This document shows positions 36,013 to 46,049 of a stretch of 64,000 nucleotides of DNA, piece after piece (the first letter of the stretch is position 1; each line of letters begins with the position of its first letter). A program made the translations under genes and the position numbers. Below the pieces are notes generated by a model. The model made no database searches. It was not told the DNA's origin and worked only from the letters and a program-made list of their open reading frames with translations. Origin of the DNA: DATARH01 sp035534855. Lineage in GTDB: Bacteria > Pseudomonadota > Alphaproteobacteria > ATCC43930 > CGMCC-115725. The stretch lies in contig DATLRD010000083.1 in assembly GCA_035534855.1 (NCBI GenBank), positions 62,001 to 126,000 of the forward strand, in the 5' to 3' direction.

Positions 36013-38627
36013 GTGACGTCGACGCACAAGACACCCAAGAAAAGCGGCCGCTGACCTTGAATCGGCCGGGCGGCAGGCTCGAGCTGCGCCGCCCCGCCGC
36101 CGAGGCCGGACAGGTGCGCCAGAGCTTTTCGCATGGCCGCTCGAAGACCGTGACGGTCGAGGTGCGCAAGAAGCGCACCCTCGGGCCGGGCGGCGCCCCG
36201 GAAACGGCCCGCGAGGCCGAGCCCGCAGTCGCGCCCGCGCCGGCCCCCGAGGCGCCGGTGGCCGAGCCGGTGCGGCGACCCATCGTGCTGCCGCGTGCGC
36301 TGACCGAAGAGGAACGCGCCGGCCGTTACCGTGCGGTCGAGAACGCGCACCGGGCGAGCGACGAAGCCCGCCGCCGCGCCGCGCTCGACGAGGCCAACCG
36401 ACGCCGCGAACAGGAAGTACGCGCCGCCGAGGAGGCACGCAATCGGGCCGAGGAAGAGGCCAAGCGCAAGGTCGAGGAAGAAGAGGCCAAGCGCCGGGCC
36501 GGCGAGGATGCGAAGAAGCGCGCCGAGGAGGAAGACACCCGGCGCAAGGAAGAGGAATCGCGCCGCGAGGTCGCCGAGCGCGCCGGCAAGGCGGCCGCGG
36601 CCAAGGTCGCCGCCCTCGCCGCCGCCGGCAAGGTGGCGATGCCGGCCGAAGAAGAGGAAGAGGCGCCGGTTCACGCCCGCCGTCCGGGCGCGGTGCCAAA
36701 GCGGCCGGCCGTGCCGGTCCGCCGCGACGAACGCCGCCGCACCGGCAAGCTGACAGTGACCCGGGCGCTCAGCGACGAGGAGGGCGAGCGCATGCGCAGC
36801 CTGGCCTCGGTGCGCCGCGCCCGAGAGCGCGAGCGCCAGCGCATGCACGGCAGCGACCAGCAGCACAAGGTGGTGCGCGAAGTGATCATTCCCGAGACGA
36901 TCACCGTGCAGGAGCTGGCCAACCGTATGGCCGAGCGCGCGGTCGACGTGATCAAAGCGTTGATGCGGATGGGCGTCATGGCGACGCCGTCGCAGATAAT
37001 CGACGCCGACACCGCCGAGCTGGTGGTGACCGAATTTGGCCACCGGCTGCGCCGCGTCGCAGAGAGCGACGTCGAGATCGGGCTGCACGGTGAGGAGGAC
37101 GTCGAAGGCGAGGCCGTGCCGCGCGCGCCGATCGTCACGATCATGGGCCATGTCGACCACGGCAAGACCTCGCTGCTCGATGCGCTGCGCGAGACCGACG
37201 TCGCCGGCGGCGAGGCCGGCGGCATCACCCAGCACATCGGCGCCTATCGCGTCACGCTGAAGGGCGGCAAGCAGATCACCTTTATCGACACGCCGGGGCA
37301 CCAGGCGTTTACCTCGATGCGTGCGCGCGGCGCCAATGTCACCGACATCGTCGTGCTCGTGGTGGCCGCCGATGACGGCATCATGGAGCAGACGGTCGAG
37401 GCGATTCGCCACGCCAAGGCGGCCGAAGTGCCGATCATCGTGGCGATCAACAAGATCGACCGCCCCGACGCCAAGCCCGACCGGGTGCGCCAGGAATTGC
37501 TGCAGCACGAGCTGGTGGTCGAGGAACTTGGCGGCGACGTGCTCAATATCGAGGTGTCGGCGCTCAAGAAGACCAACCTCGACAAGCTCGAAGAGGCGAT
37601 TTTGCTGCAGGCCGAGCTGCTCGACCTGACCGCCAACCCGCACCGCCCGGCCGAGGGCGTGGTGCTCGAAGCCAAGCTCGAACGCGGGCGCGGGCCGGTC
37701 GCCACGGTGCTGATCCAGCGCGGCACCCTCAAGGTCGGCGACATCTTCGTCGCCGGTGGCGAATGGGGCCGGGTGCGGGCGCTGACCGACGACCACCGGC
37801 AGAACCAGATCGAGGCCGGGCCGTCGATGCCGATCGAGGTGCTCGGGCTGGACGGCATCCCGCTCGCCGGCGACGATTTCATCGTCGTCGACGGCGAGGC
37901 GCGGGCCCGCGAGGTCGCCGAGTTCCGCCAGCGCCGGCGCCGCACCTCCGCGGCGGAGGCGAGCACGCGCGGCACACTCGAAGAGATGTTCTCGCAGATC
38001 GCGGCCGGCGCGGTGAAGGAGCTGCCGATCATCGTCAAATCCGACGTGCACGGCTCGCTCGAAGCGATCATCGGCTCGCTCGGCAAATTGTCGACCAGCG
38101 AAGTGTCGGTGCGCAACCTCCATTCGGCGGTCGGCGCGATCACCGAAAGCGACGTGATCCTCGCCAAGTCGACCGGCGCGGTGATCCTCGGCTTCAACGT
38201 CCGCGCCAACCCGCAGGCGCGCGACCTCGCCCGCCGCGACAGCGTCGAAATCCGCTACTACTCGATCATCTACGACGTGATCGACGACATCCGCGCCGCG
38301 CTGACGGGCATGTTGTCGCCGACGCTGCGCGAGCGGTTCCTCGGCAACGCCGCGATCCGCGAGGTGTTCAACATCACGCGGGTCGGCAAGGTCGCCGGGT
38401 GCCGCATCACCGAAGGCACGGTCAAGCGCGGCGCCAAGGTTCGCCTGCTGCGCGACAACGTCGTGATCCACGAGGGCACGCTGAAGACGCTGAAGCGGTT
38501 CAAGGACGAGGTCCGCGAGGTACAGGAAGGCTATGAGTGCGGCATGGCCTTCGAAAACTACGAGAACATCCAGGTCGGCGACGTAATCGAATGCTTCGAG
38601 GTCGAGGAGGTCGCGCGCACCCTGTAG
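36009..38627 (+). CDS. infB: Translation initiation factor IF-2
   Basis: 872 residues from ATG 36009 in an ATGA overlap. Residues about 95-200 are a highly charged Glu/Lys/Arg/Ala helical region. An IF2 N-domain precedes the GTPase domain (about 375-545), which shows GHVDHGKTS near 380, DTPGHQAF and NKID. Domains II to IV complete the factor, which brings fMet-tRNA to the 30S subunit and promotes subunit joining. Confidence 0.98.
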   Translation: MSDVDAQDTQEKRPLTLNRPGGRLELRRPAAEAGQVRQSFSHGRSKTVTVEVRKKRTLGPGGAPETAREAEPAVAPAPAPEAPVAEPVRRPIVLPRALTEEERAGRYRAVENAHRASDEARRRAALDEANRRREQEVRAAEEARNRAEEEAKRKVEEEEAKRRAGEDAKKRAEEEDTRRKEEESRREVAERAGKAAAAKVAALAAAGKVAMPAEEEEEAPVHARRPGAVPKRPAVPVRRDERRRTGKLTVTRALSDEEGERMRSLASVRRARERERQRMHGSDQQHKVVREVIIPETITVQELANRMAERAVDVIKALMRMGVMATPSQIIDADTAELVVTEFGHRLRRVAESDVEIGLHGEEDVEGEAVPRAPIVTIMGHVDHGKTSLLDALRETDVAGGEAGGITQHIGAYRVTLKGGKQITFIDTPGHQAFTSMRARGANVTDIVVLVVAADDGIMEQTVEAIRHAKAAEVPIIVAINKIDRPDAKPDRVRQELLQHELVVEELGGDVLNIEVSALKKTNLDKLEEAILLQAELLDLTANPHRPAEGVVLEAKLERGRGPVATVLIQRGTLKVGDIFVAGGEWGRVRALTDDHRQNQIEAGPSMPIEVLGLDGIPLAGDDFIVVDGEARAREVAEFRQRRRRTSAAEASTRGTLEEMFSQIAAGAVKELPIIVKSDVHGSLEAIIGSLGKLSTSEVSVRNLHSAVGAITESDVILAKSTGAVILGFNVRANPQARDLARRDSVEIRYYSIIYDVIDDIRAALTGMLSPTLRERFLGNAAIREVFNITRVGKVAGCRITEGTVKRGAKVRLLRDNVVIHEGTLKTLKRFKDEVREVQEGYECGMAFENYENIQVGDVIECFEVEEVARTL

Positions 38628-38725
38628 CGCCGCGCCCTTCCGCCCGGCGGCGGCTGATGTGATGTGTACCCGAGGCAAAAGGCCTTTGGCTGATTTAGGT
38701 GCGGGCCCCCGGCCCGCTCGAAGGC

Positions 38726-39175
38726 ATGGCGCACCGGTCAAAAGTTGATGAGCGCTCCGGCCCGGGCTTCGGCGCCAAGGCGGCAAGCCAGCGCCAGCTC
38801 AGGGTCGGCGAAGAGCTGCGCCACGCACTGGCTGGGCTGCTGCGCCCCGGGCAGTTGCGCGATCCCGCGCTCGCCAATGCCATCATCACGGTCAGCGAAG
38901 TTCGCCTCAGCCCCGATTTGCGCAACGCCACGGCATTCGTGATGCCGCTCGGCGGCGAGAACGCCGCCGAAATCATTGCCGGCCTCCGGCGCAGTGCGCC
39001 GTTTCTGAAGGGGCGCATCGCCCGCATGGTGACGTTGCGGCTGGTGCCGAACTTGAGGTTCGCGCTCGACGAGGCTTTCGACACCGCCGACCGCATCGCC
39101 GGCCTCCTGGGGCGCCCCGAAGTCGCGCGCGACCTCGGCCCGCGCGCCGACGACGAAGATGACAAACCCGGCTGA
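38726..39175 (+). CDS. rbfA: 30S ribosome-binding factor RbfA
   Basis: 149 residues from ATG 38726 with GAAGG nearby (in-frame GTG 38699 is an alternative). KH-fold assembly factor: SQRQLRVGEELRHALAGLL at the start, then ITVSEVRLSPDLRNATAFVMPLGG and LRLVPNLRFALDEAFDTADRI. It binds helix 1 of 16S rRNA during 30S maturation. Its end overlaps truB by 17 bases. Confidence 0.95.
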   Translation: MAHRSKVDERSGPGFGAKAASQRQLRVGEELRHALAGLLRPGQLRDPALANAIITVSEVRLSPDLRNATAFVMPLGGENAAEIIAGLRRSAPFLKGRIARMVTLRLVPNLRFALDEAFDTADRIAGLLGRPEVARDLGPRADDEDDKPG

Positions 39176-40079
39176 GGCCACGCTGCACGGCTGGCTGGTC
39201 ATCGACAAGCCTGCGGGGATCACCTCAAACCGGGTCGTGACTGTGGTGCGGCGGGCGACCGGGGCTAAGACCGGGCATGCCGGCACGCTCGACCCGTTTG
39301 CCACCGGTATCCTGCCGGTCGCGCTCGGCGAGGCGACCAAGACCATGCGCTTCGCCGGCGAGGGACGAAAACGCTATCGCTTCACCGTGCGCTGGGGCGT
39401 CGCCACCGACACCGACGATCGCGACGGCGCCGTCGTCGCCGAGACCCCGGTGCGGCCAGGCGAAGCGGAGATCGCGGCGATCCTGCCGCGCTTCACCGGC
39501 ACGATCCGGCAGCGCCCGCCAGCCTACTCGGCGATCAAGGTATCGGGCCGGCGCGCCTATGACCTGGCGCGGCGCGGCGCACCGCCGGAATTAGCAGAGC
39601 GACCCGTCGAGGTGATGTCGCTGTCGCTGACCGAATGCTCCGATGCCGATCACGCCGTCTTCGAGGCCGAGGTCGGCGGCGGCACCTATATCCGCGCCCT
39701 CGCCCGCGACATCGCCGCGGCGCTGGGTACGCTCGCCCACGTCGCCGCGCTGCGCCGGCTGTCGGTCGGGCGGTTCACCGAAGCTCAGGCGATTTCGCTG
39801 GATTTGGTGGCGTTGCTTGGGCATAGTTTGGCCGCTTCCGAGCATCTTTTGCCGCTGGAGACGGTGCTGGACGACATCCCGGCTCTCGCCCTGGCGGCAG
39901 ACGAAGTCGCTCGATTGCGTCACGGACAGCCGGTGACGCCGCGCGATCCGCGCGAACGGGCGCATCTCGATCGGCTCCTCGAGGGCACGATCGTCAGCGC
40001 GCGGCATGACCAGCTGCTTATCGCGGTGGCGCGAATCGAAAAAGGCGGCCTTCGTCCGGTGCGCATCATCAATCGCTGA
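39159..40079 (+). CDS. truB: tRNA pseudouridine(55) synthase
   Basis: 306 residues. Makes pseudouridine 55 in the T loop of all tRNAs. The catalytic Asp45 sits in KTGHAGTLDPFATGILPVALGEATK, and RPPAYSAIKVSGRRAYDLARRG and GTYIRALARDIAAALG are conserved. It overlaps rbfA, and rpsO follows after 13 bases. Confidence 0.97.
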   Translation: MTNPAEATLHGWLVIDKPAGITSNRVVTVVRRATGAKTGHAGTLDPFATGILPVALGEATKTMRFAGEGRKRYRFTVRWGVATDTDDRDGAVVAETPVRPGEAEIAAILPRFTGTIRQRPPAYSAIKVSGRRAYDLARRGAPPELAERPVEVMSLSLTECSDADHAVFEAEVGGGTYIRALARDIAAALGTLAHVAALRRLSVGRFTEAQAISLDLVALLGHSLAASEHLLPLETVLDDIPALALAADEVARLRHGQPVTPRDPRERAHLDRLLEGTIVSARHDQLLIAVARIEKGGLRPVRIINR

Positions 40080-40092
40080 AGGGACAAGCCCG

Positions 40093-40362
40093 ATGTCGAT
40101 TACGCCAGAGCGCAAACAGGCGCTCATCATCGACTACGCAACGCGGACCGGTGATACCGGGTCGCCCGAAGTACAGGTCGCTATACTTTCCGAGCGTATC
40201 CGGAACCTGACCGATCATCTGGGAACGCACAAGAAAGACTTTCACTCGCGCCGCGGCCTCTTGGTGATGGTCGGCCAACGCCGGCGCCTCCTCGACTACC
40301 TCAAACGCTCGGATGTGAAGCGCTACGAGACGGTGATCGGCCGGCTCGGCCTGCGGCGTTGA
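40093..40362 (+). CDS. rpsO: 30S ribosomal protein S15
   Basis: 89 residues from ATG 40093, the standard length. MSITPERKQALI, TGSPEVQVAILSERIRNLTDHL and KRYETVIGRLGLRR are typical. It binds 16S rRNA in the central domain, bridging to the 50S. In the usual order truB-rpsO-pnp. Confidence 0.98.
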   Translation: MSITPERKQALIIDYATRTGDTGSPEVQVAILSERIRNLTDHLGTHKKDFHSRRGLLVMVGQRRRLLDYLKRSDVKRYETVIGRLGLRR

Positions 40363-40466
40363 CGGCTTGAGGAAAGACGGCACACTGTTGCCCCATATCG
40401 CCCCTGCAGACGAGGGGGGCGGCAGGGATTGGCTTGTGGACGGACGCAAAAGCTATCGCCGGCGGC

Positions 40467-40490
40467 GCGCGAAAGAATCCGCTTTCGCGC
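40467..40490 (+). promoter_or_regulatory. Long leader hairpin before pnp
   Basis: GCGCGAAAG-AATCCG-CTTTCGCGC: a perfect 9-base-pair stem with a 6-base loop, ending 38 bases before the pnp start. No T-run follows, so it is not a terminator. In E. coli, RNase III cuts a leader hairpin at this place and PNPase then represses its own translation; the position here suggests the same kind of control. Confidence 0.65.
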
Positions 40491-40528
40491 AGGCCGCTGC
40501 TCGTTCTTATGCAAAAGGATGAATTGGG

Positions 40529-42685
<2,157 letters not shown>

Positions 42686-42741
42686 GGGTCCTGACGACGG
42701 CGGATGGGCGGGAGCGTGGCACCCCGCCGCCCTGCCCTGCC

Positions 42742-43485
42742 CTGCCCGCGGTCATCGGCCATCGCGGCGCCGCCGCGCATGCGCCGGAAAATACGCTTGC
42801 CGGGTTTCGGATGGCCAAGGCACTGGGCTGTGCCTGGGTTGAATTCGACGTGCGGCTGACCGCCGACGGTGTGCCGGTGCTGTGCCACGACAGCCGGCTC
42901 AACCGCACGACCGATGGCACTGGCGCCGTCGCCGCGCTGCCGCTCGCTGCGGTGCGGTCGTGCGACGCCGGCCGGCGGTTTGGCGCGCGCTTTGCCGGCG
43001 AGGCGGTTCCGACGCTGGACGAAGCGCTGGCCTGCGCCGGCGAGCTTGGGCTGGGCGTCAACATCGAAATCAAGGCCGATCGCGGGCTTGCCGCGGCGAC
43101 CGCCGCGGCGGTCGCTGCGGTCCTCGCCCGAGGCGACCGGCCGCACGAGGTCCTGGTGTCCAGTTTCGACATTGCCGCGCTGGCCGCGCTGCGCAAGCTG
43201 TCGCCGGCGATGCCTACCGGGCTGCTGCTGAATCGGCTGCGGCGCGACTGGGCCGCACTGGCGGCGGATCTCGGCTGCGCGACGATCAACCTCGACCATC
43301 GCCGGGTGCGTCCGGCCCGCGTCGCGATGCTCGCCGCCGCTGGCTATCGCGTGCTCGCCTACACGGTCAACGACCCCGCGCGGGCGCGCCAACTTTTCGA
43401 ATGGGGGGTAACTTCCGTTTTCTCGGACAACCCCGATATAATTCTCGCATCGGCCGCTTCGACGCGGCAAGGAGCCGCCGGGTGA
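42742..43485 (+). CDS. Glycerophosphodiester phosphodiesterase (UgpQ-like), start codon unusual
   Basis: Splits glycerophosphodiesters into glycerol-3-phosphate and an alcohol. The GDPD motifs are all in one frame: VIGHRGAAAHAPENT with the catalytic HR pair, EFDVRLTADGVPVLCHD with Glu, Asp and His ligands, and NIEIKAD. The HR motif is encoded at about 42757-42765, upstream of the first ATG (42811). Upstream of it there is no ATG, GTG or TTG in frame, only CTG at 42682 (overlapping the pnp TGA), 42691 and 42742. I use CTG 42742, which gives the usual N-terminal length (247 residues); the real start is open. The stop overlaps the GTG of the next gene. Confidence 0.82.
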   Translation: MPAVIGHRGAAAHAPENTLAGFRMAKALGCAWVEFDVRLTADGVPVLCHDSRLNRTTDGTGAVAALPLAAVRSCDAGRRFGARFAGEAVPTLDEALACAGELGLGVNIEIKADRGLAAATAAAVAAVLARGDRPHEVLVSSFDIAALAALRKLSPAMPTGLLLNRLRRDWAALAADLGCATINLDHRRVRPARVAMLAAAGYRVLAYTVNDPARARQLFEWGVTSVFSDNPDIILASAASTRQGAAG

Positions 43486-44879
43486 AGCCGCTCAATCCAT
43501 TGTTCATCTCCGGGCGGGAGGTTCTGCCGCTGGTCGAAGGCGGCAAGGGCATCTCAATCTCGAACGGTGAAAGCTCGGGTGCGTGGGCCGCCTCGGGCGG
43601 GGTCGGCACGTTTTCCGGGGTCAACGCCGACAGCTATTCCGACAGCGGCGAGCGTATCGCCCAGGTCTACAAGGGCCGCACCCGCCGCGAGCGCCACGAA
43701 GAGCTGGTCGCCTACGCGATCGCCGGCGGCATCGAGCAGGCGCGCGTCGCGCACGAGCGCTCGAATGGCGAGGGCCGCATCCACGTGAACGTGCTGTGGG
43801 AGATGGCCGCGGCCGAGCGGGTGCTGCACGGCGTGCTGGAAGGCGCGCGCGGGCTGATCCACGGCGTCACCTGCGGCGCCGGCATGCCGTACCGCATCGC
43901 CGAGATCTGCGCCCGCTATGGGGTTTACTATTACCCGATCGTATCGTCGGCCCGCGCCTTCCGCGCATTGTGGAAGCGCGCCTACCACAAATTCTCGGAC
44001 TGGCTCGGCGGTGTCGTCTATGAGGACCCGTGGCTGGCCGGCGGGCACAACGGCCTGTCGAACAGTGAAGACCCCGATGAGCCTGAGGCGCCCTATCCGC
44101 GCGTGCGCGAGCTGCGCAGCCTGATGAGCGAGTTCGAGCTGAACGCCACGCCGATCTTCATGGCCGGCGGCGTGTGGTGCCTGCACGATTGGGAGGACTG
44201 GCTCGACAACCCCGAGATCGGCCCGGTCGCGTTCCAGTTCGGCACCCGGCCGCTGTTGACCCAGGAAAGCCCGATCTCCGATGCGTGGAAGCGCAAGCTG
44301 CTGACGCTGCGGGAGGGCGACATCTTCCTCAACCGGTTCAGCCCGACCGGATTCTATTCCTCGGCGGTGCACAACCAGTTTATCGAGGACCTGAAGCACC
44401 GCTCCGAGCGCCAGGTCGCGTTTTCGGTCGAGCCGGTCGGTGAGCACGTCGTCGGGTTCGGCGTCGGTGCTCGCGGCCGCCTCGTCTACCTGACGCCGCA
44501 CGACCGCGCGTCGGCAGAGCGCTGGGTCGCCGAGGGCTATACCGAGGCGCTGCGCACGCCGGATTCGACGCTGATCTTCGTCACCCCGGAAAAGGCGCTC
44601 GAAATCCGCAACGACCAGATCAACTGCATGGGCTGCCTCAGCTCCTGCCTGTTTTCGAACTGGGCGCAGAACGAGGCCGGCACCACGGGCAAGAAGGCCG
44701 ATCCGCGCAGCTTCTGCATCCAGAAGACGTTGCAGGCGATCCGTCATTCCGACGATGTCGAATTCCAGCTGATGTTCTCGGGCCATAACGCCTTTCGCTT
44801 CGCCAGCGACCCATTTTACGCCAACGGCTACATCCCGACCGTGCGCGAGCTGGTCGATCGGCTGCAGACCGGCGACTGA
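43482..44879 (+). CDS. Nitronate monooxygenase-like flavin oxidoreductase with C-terminal Cys cluster
   Basis: 465 residues from GTG 43482, in a GTGA overlap with the phosphodiesterase gene. The core resembles the FMN-binding TIM barrel of the nitronate monooxygenase/2-nitropropane dioxygenase family: GGVGTFSGVNADSYSD near the start, HVNVLWEM, GLIHGVTCGAGMPYRI, TPIFMAGGVW and VAFQFGTRPLLTQESP. It is longer than the family's usual 320-380 residues. The extra C-terminal part holds C382-x2-C385-x3-C389 and C412, which could bind an iron-sulfur cluster. The natural substrate is unknown. It ends the rimP-pnp operon and precedes irr by 50 bases. Confidence 0.7.
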   Translation: MKPLNPLFISGREVLPLVEGGKGISISNGESSGAWAASGGVGTFSGVNADSYSDSGERIAQVYKGRTRRERHEELVAYAIAGGIEQARVAHERSNGEGRIHVNVLWEMAAAERVLHGVLEGARGLIHGVTCGAGMPYRIAEICARYGVYYYPIVSSARAFRALWKRAYHKFSDWLGGVVYEDPWLAGGHNGLSNSEDPDEPEAPYPRVRELRSLMSEFELNATPIFMAGGVWCLHDWEDWLDNPEIGPVAFQFGTRPLLTQESPISDAWKRKLLTLREGDIFLNRFSPTGFYSSAVHNQFIEDLKHRSERQVAFSVEPVGEHVVGFGVGARGRLVYLTPHDRASAERWVAEGYTEALRTPDSTLIFVTPEKALEIRNDQINCMGCLSSCLFSNWAQNEAGTTGKKADPRSFCIQKTLQAIRHSDDVEFQLMFSGHNAFRFASDPFYANGYIPTVRELVDRLQTGD

Positions 44880-44929
44880 ACTGGCGGCAGACGCTTTATT
44901 TTCTTGAATTTCGCGCCTATATCTCCGCC

Positions 44930-45373
44930 ATGGATGGATTATCCGCAGTGCCCCTGGCGCTGAAGCGCCTGCGCAGCGTCGGATTGCGGCCGACCCGGCA
45001 GCGCATCGCGCTGGCTCGCCTGCTGTTCGACGGCGGTTCCGACCGCCATGTGACCGCCGAGCAGCTGCACGGCGAGGCGCAGGGCGCTTCGATCCGCGTG
45101 TCGCTCGCGACCGTCTACAACACGCTGCACCAATTCAATGCGGCGGGGCTGTTGCGCGAGGTCGTGGTCGAGCCCGGACGCTCATATTTCGACACGAATG
45201 TCGACAACCACCACCATTTCTTCTGTGAATCGACCGGCATGCTACAGGACATCCCGGGCGACTCGGTCGTCGTCGGCTGCCTGCCGCAGCCACCCGCGGG
45301 CACCGAAATCCGCCGCGTCGACGTGATCGTCCGGGTGCGCCGCAGCAGCGACGACCGCACCGCCTCTCTTTAG
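44930..45373 (+). CDS. irr: Iron response regulator Irr (Fur superfamily)
   Basis: 147 residues. Winged helix (LRPTRQRIALARLLF, HVTAEQLHGEA, SIRVSLATVYNTLHQFNAAGLLREV) and the Irr hallmark YFDTNVDNHHHFF with His94-96, which binds heme or metal. The N-terminal heme regulatory motif of Bradyrhizobium Irr is absent, as in Rhizobium. Irr controls iron uptake, heme and iron-storage genes when iron is low. TATATC (44918-44923) with a weak TTTATT 17 bases upstream would start transcription at or very near the ATG, so the mRNA may be leaderless. An Irr-type operator overlaps the stop codon. Confidence 0.93.
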   Translation: MDGLSAVPLALKRLRSVGLRPTRQRIALARLLFDGGSDRHVTAEQLHGEAQGASIRVSLATVYNTLHQFNAAGLLREVVVEPGRSYFDTNVDNHHHFFCESTGMLQDIPGDSVVVGCLPQPPAGTEIRRVDVIVRVRRSSDDRTASL

Positions 45374-45386
45374 AATAATTCTAGAA
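45369..45386. promoter_or_regulatory. Irr-type operator (iron control element)
   Basis: TTTAGAATAATTCTAGAA. The core TAGAA-N3-TTCTA (45371-45383) is a perfect palindrome and matches the known alphaproteobacterial Irr box form TTTAGAA-N3-TTCTAAA except on the right flank. It overlaps the irr TAG stop and ends 5 bases before the -35 of the rubrerythrin promoter. A site upstream of the -35 could allow activation or repression. Confidence 0.8.
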
Positions 45387-45391
45387 ATGGG

Positions 45392-45444
45392 TTGATTCCG
45401 GGCAGGTCGGCCCCTATAAATGGGGTCGGCGCGGTGCCGGCCCC
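45392..45444 (+). promoter_or_regulatory. Rubrerythrin promoter and 5' hairpin
   Basis: TTGATT (45392-45397), 17-base spacer, TATAAA (45415-45420), a strong sigma70-type promoter. The predicted start lies near 45427. A 9-pair stem-loop (GGGGTCGGC 45422-45430, loop GCGGT, GCCGGCCCC 45436-45444, one G-U pair) sits at the very 5' end if transcription starts slightly earlier, and would stabilise the mRNA. GGAGGG before the ATG at 45485 is a good ribosome site. Confidence 0.75.
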
Positions 45445-45484
45445 GTTGCGGCCGCGGCGCGCCGGACCCATTGTGGAGGGAAGG

Positions 45485-45901
45485 ATGGCGGCACTCAAAG
45501 GTAGCAAGACCGAAGGTAATCTGAAGGCGGCGTTTGCCGGCGAGAGCCAGGCTAACCGTCGGTATCTGTACTTCGCTCAGAAGGCCGACGTCGAAGGATA
45601 CAACGACGTGTCGACGGTGTTCCGCTCGACCGCCGAGGGCGAGACCGGGCATGCCCACGGGCATCTCGAATACCTCGAAGAGGTCGGCGACCCGGCCACC
45701 GGGCTGCCGATCGGCGGCACCGCCGATAACCTGAAGGCGGCGGTTGCGGGCGAAACCCATGAGTACACCGACATGTACCCGGGTATGGCCCGCACCGCGC
45801 GCGAGGAAGGCTTCGACGAGATCGCCGACTGGTTCGAGACGCTCGCCAAGGCCGAGCGGTCGCACGCCGGCCGCTTTCAGCGGGCGCTGGAGGGCCTGTA
45901 A
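45485..45901 (+). CDS. Rubrerythrin-like diiron protein without rubredoxin domain
   Basis: 138 residues from ATG 45485. Four-helix ferritin-like diiron protein that reduces hydrogen peroxide. Ligands visible: Glu20 (AGESQANRRY), Glu53-x2-His56 (EGETGHAHGH), Glu90 (AGETHEY) and Glu124-x2-His127 (AKAERSHAGRF). The C-terminal rubredoxin domain of classical rubrerythrin is missing, so electrons must come from another protein. The two genes after it, an Fe-S protein and DUF3501, are a recurrent partner set in proteobacteria. Likely Irr-controlled. Confidence 0.93.
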   Translation: MAALKGSKTEGNLKAAFAGESQANRRYLYFAQKADVEGYNDVSTVFRSTAEGETGHAHGHLEYLEEVGDPATGLPIGGTADNLKAAVAGETHEYTDMYPGMARTAREEGFDEIADWFETLAKAERSHAGRFQRALEGL

Positions 45902-45913
45902 CCGGGTCCACCC

Positions 45914-45948
45914 GCCGTGCCCGCCCCCGACGCGGCGGCGGGCACGGC
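45914..45948 (+). other. Long hairpin after rubrerythrin
   Basis: GCCGTGCCCGCC (45914-45925) pairs fully with GGCGGGCACGGC (45937-45948) around an 11-base loop. No T-run follows. It may protect the 3' end of the short rubrerythrin mRNA. Confidence 0.5.
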
Positions 45949-45991
45949 GCCGGCCCCAGACCGGACATTCTTAGGGCGCCAGGAGCGCGGA

Positions 45992-46024
45992 GGGCGCGAG
46001 GGCGAGTCTTTCGCGCCCCTTTTG
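45992..46024 (+). terminator. Probable intrinsic terminator between rubrerythrin and Fe-S protein genes
   Basis: GGGCGCGA (45992-45999), 11-base loop, TCGCGCCC (46011-46018), then CTTTTG. The T-run is short, so termination may be partial. Together with the hairpin at 45914-45948 this would give far more rubrerythrin mRNA than mRNA of the downstream genes. Confidence 0.6.
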
Positions 46025-46049
46025 CGTTCCGCTGGCCAAGAGAGGATTG

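Noticed and set aside
38678..38687. Palindrome AAAGGCCTTT in the gap between infB and rbfA
   Set aside because: A short symmetric site without a terminator T-run or promoter context; chance occurrence is likely.
35325..38786. Very long open frame on the minus strand opposite nusA-ylxR-infB
   Set aside because: It is the shadow of infB and nusA in GC-rich sequence. Its translation is low-complexity (Asp, Ala, Arg, His rich) and matches no family, whereas the plus strand encodes clear IF-2 and NusA. The same holds for long antisense frames at 7663-10848, 10864-14067, 18032-20434 and 62010-63959.
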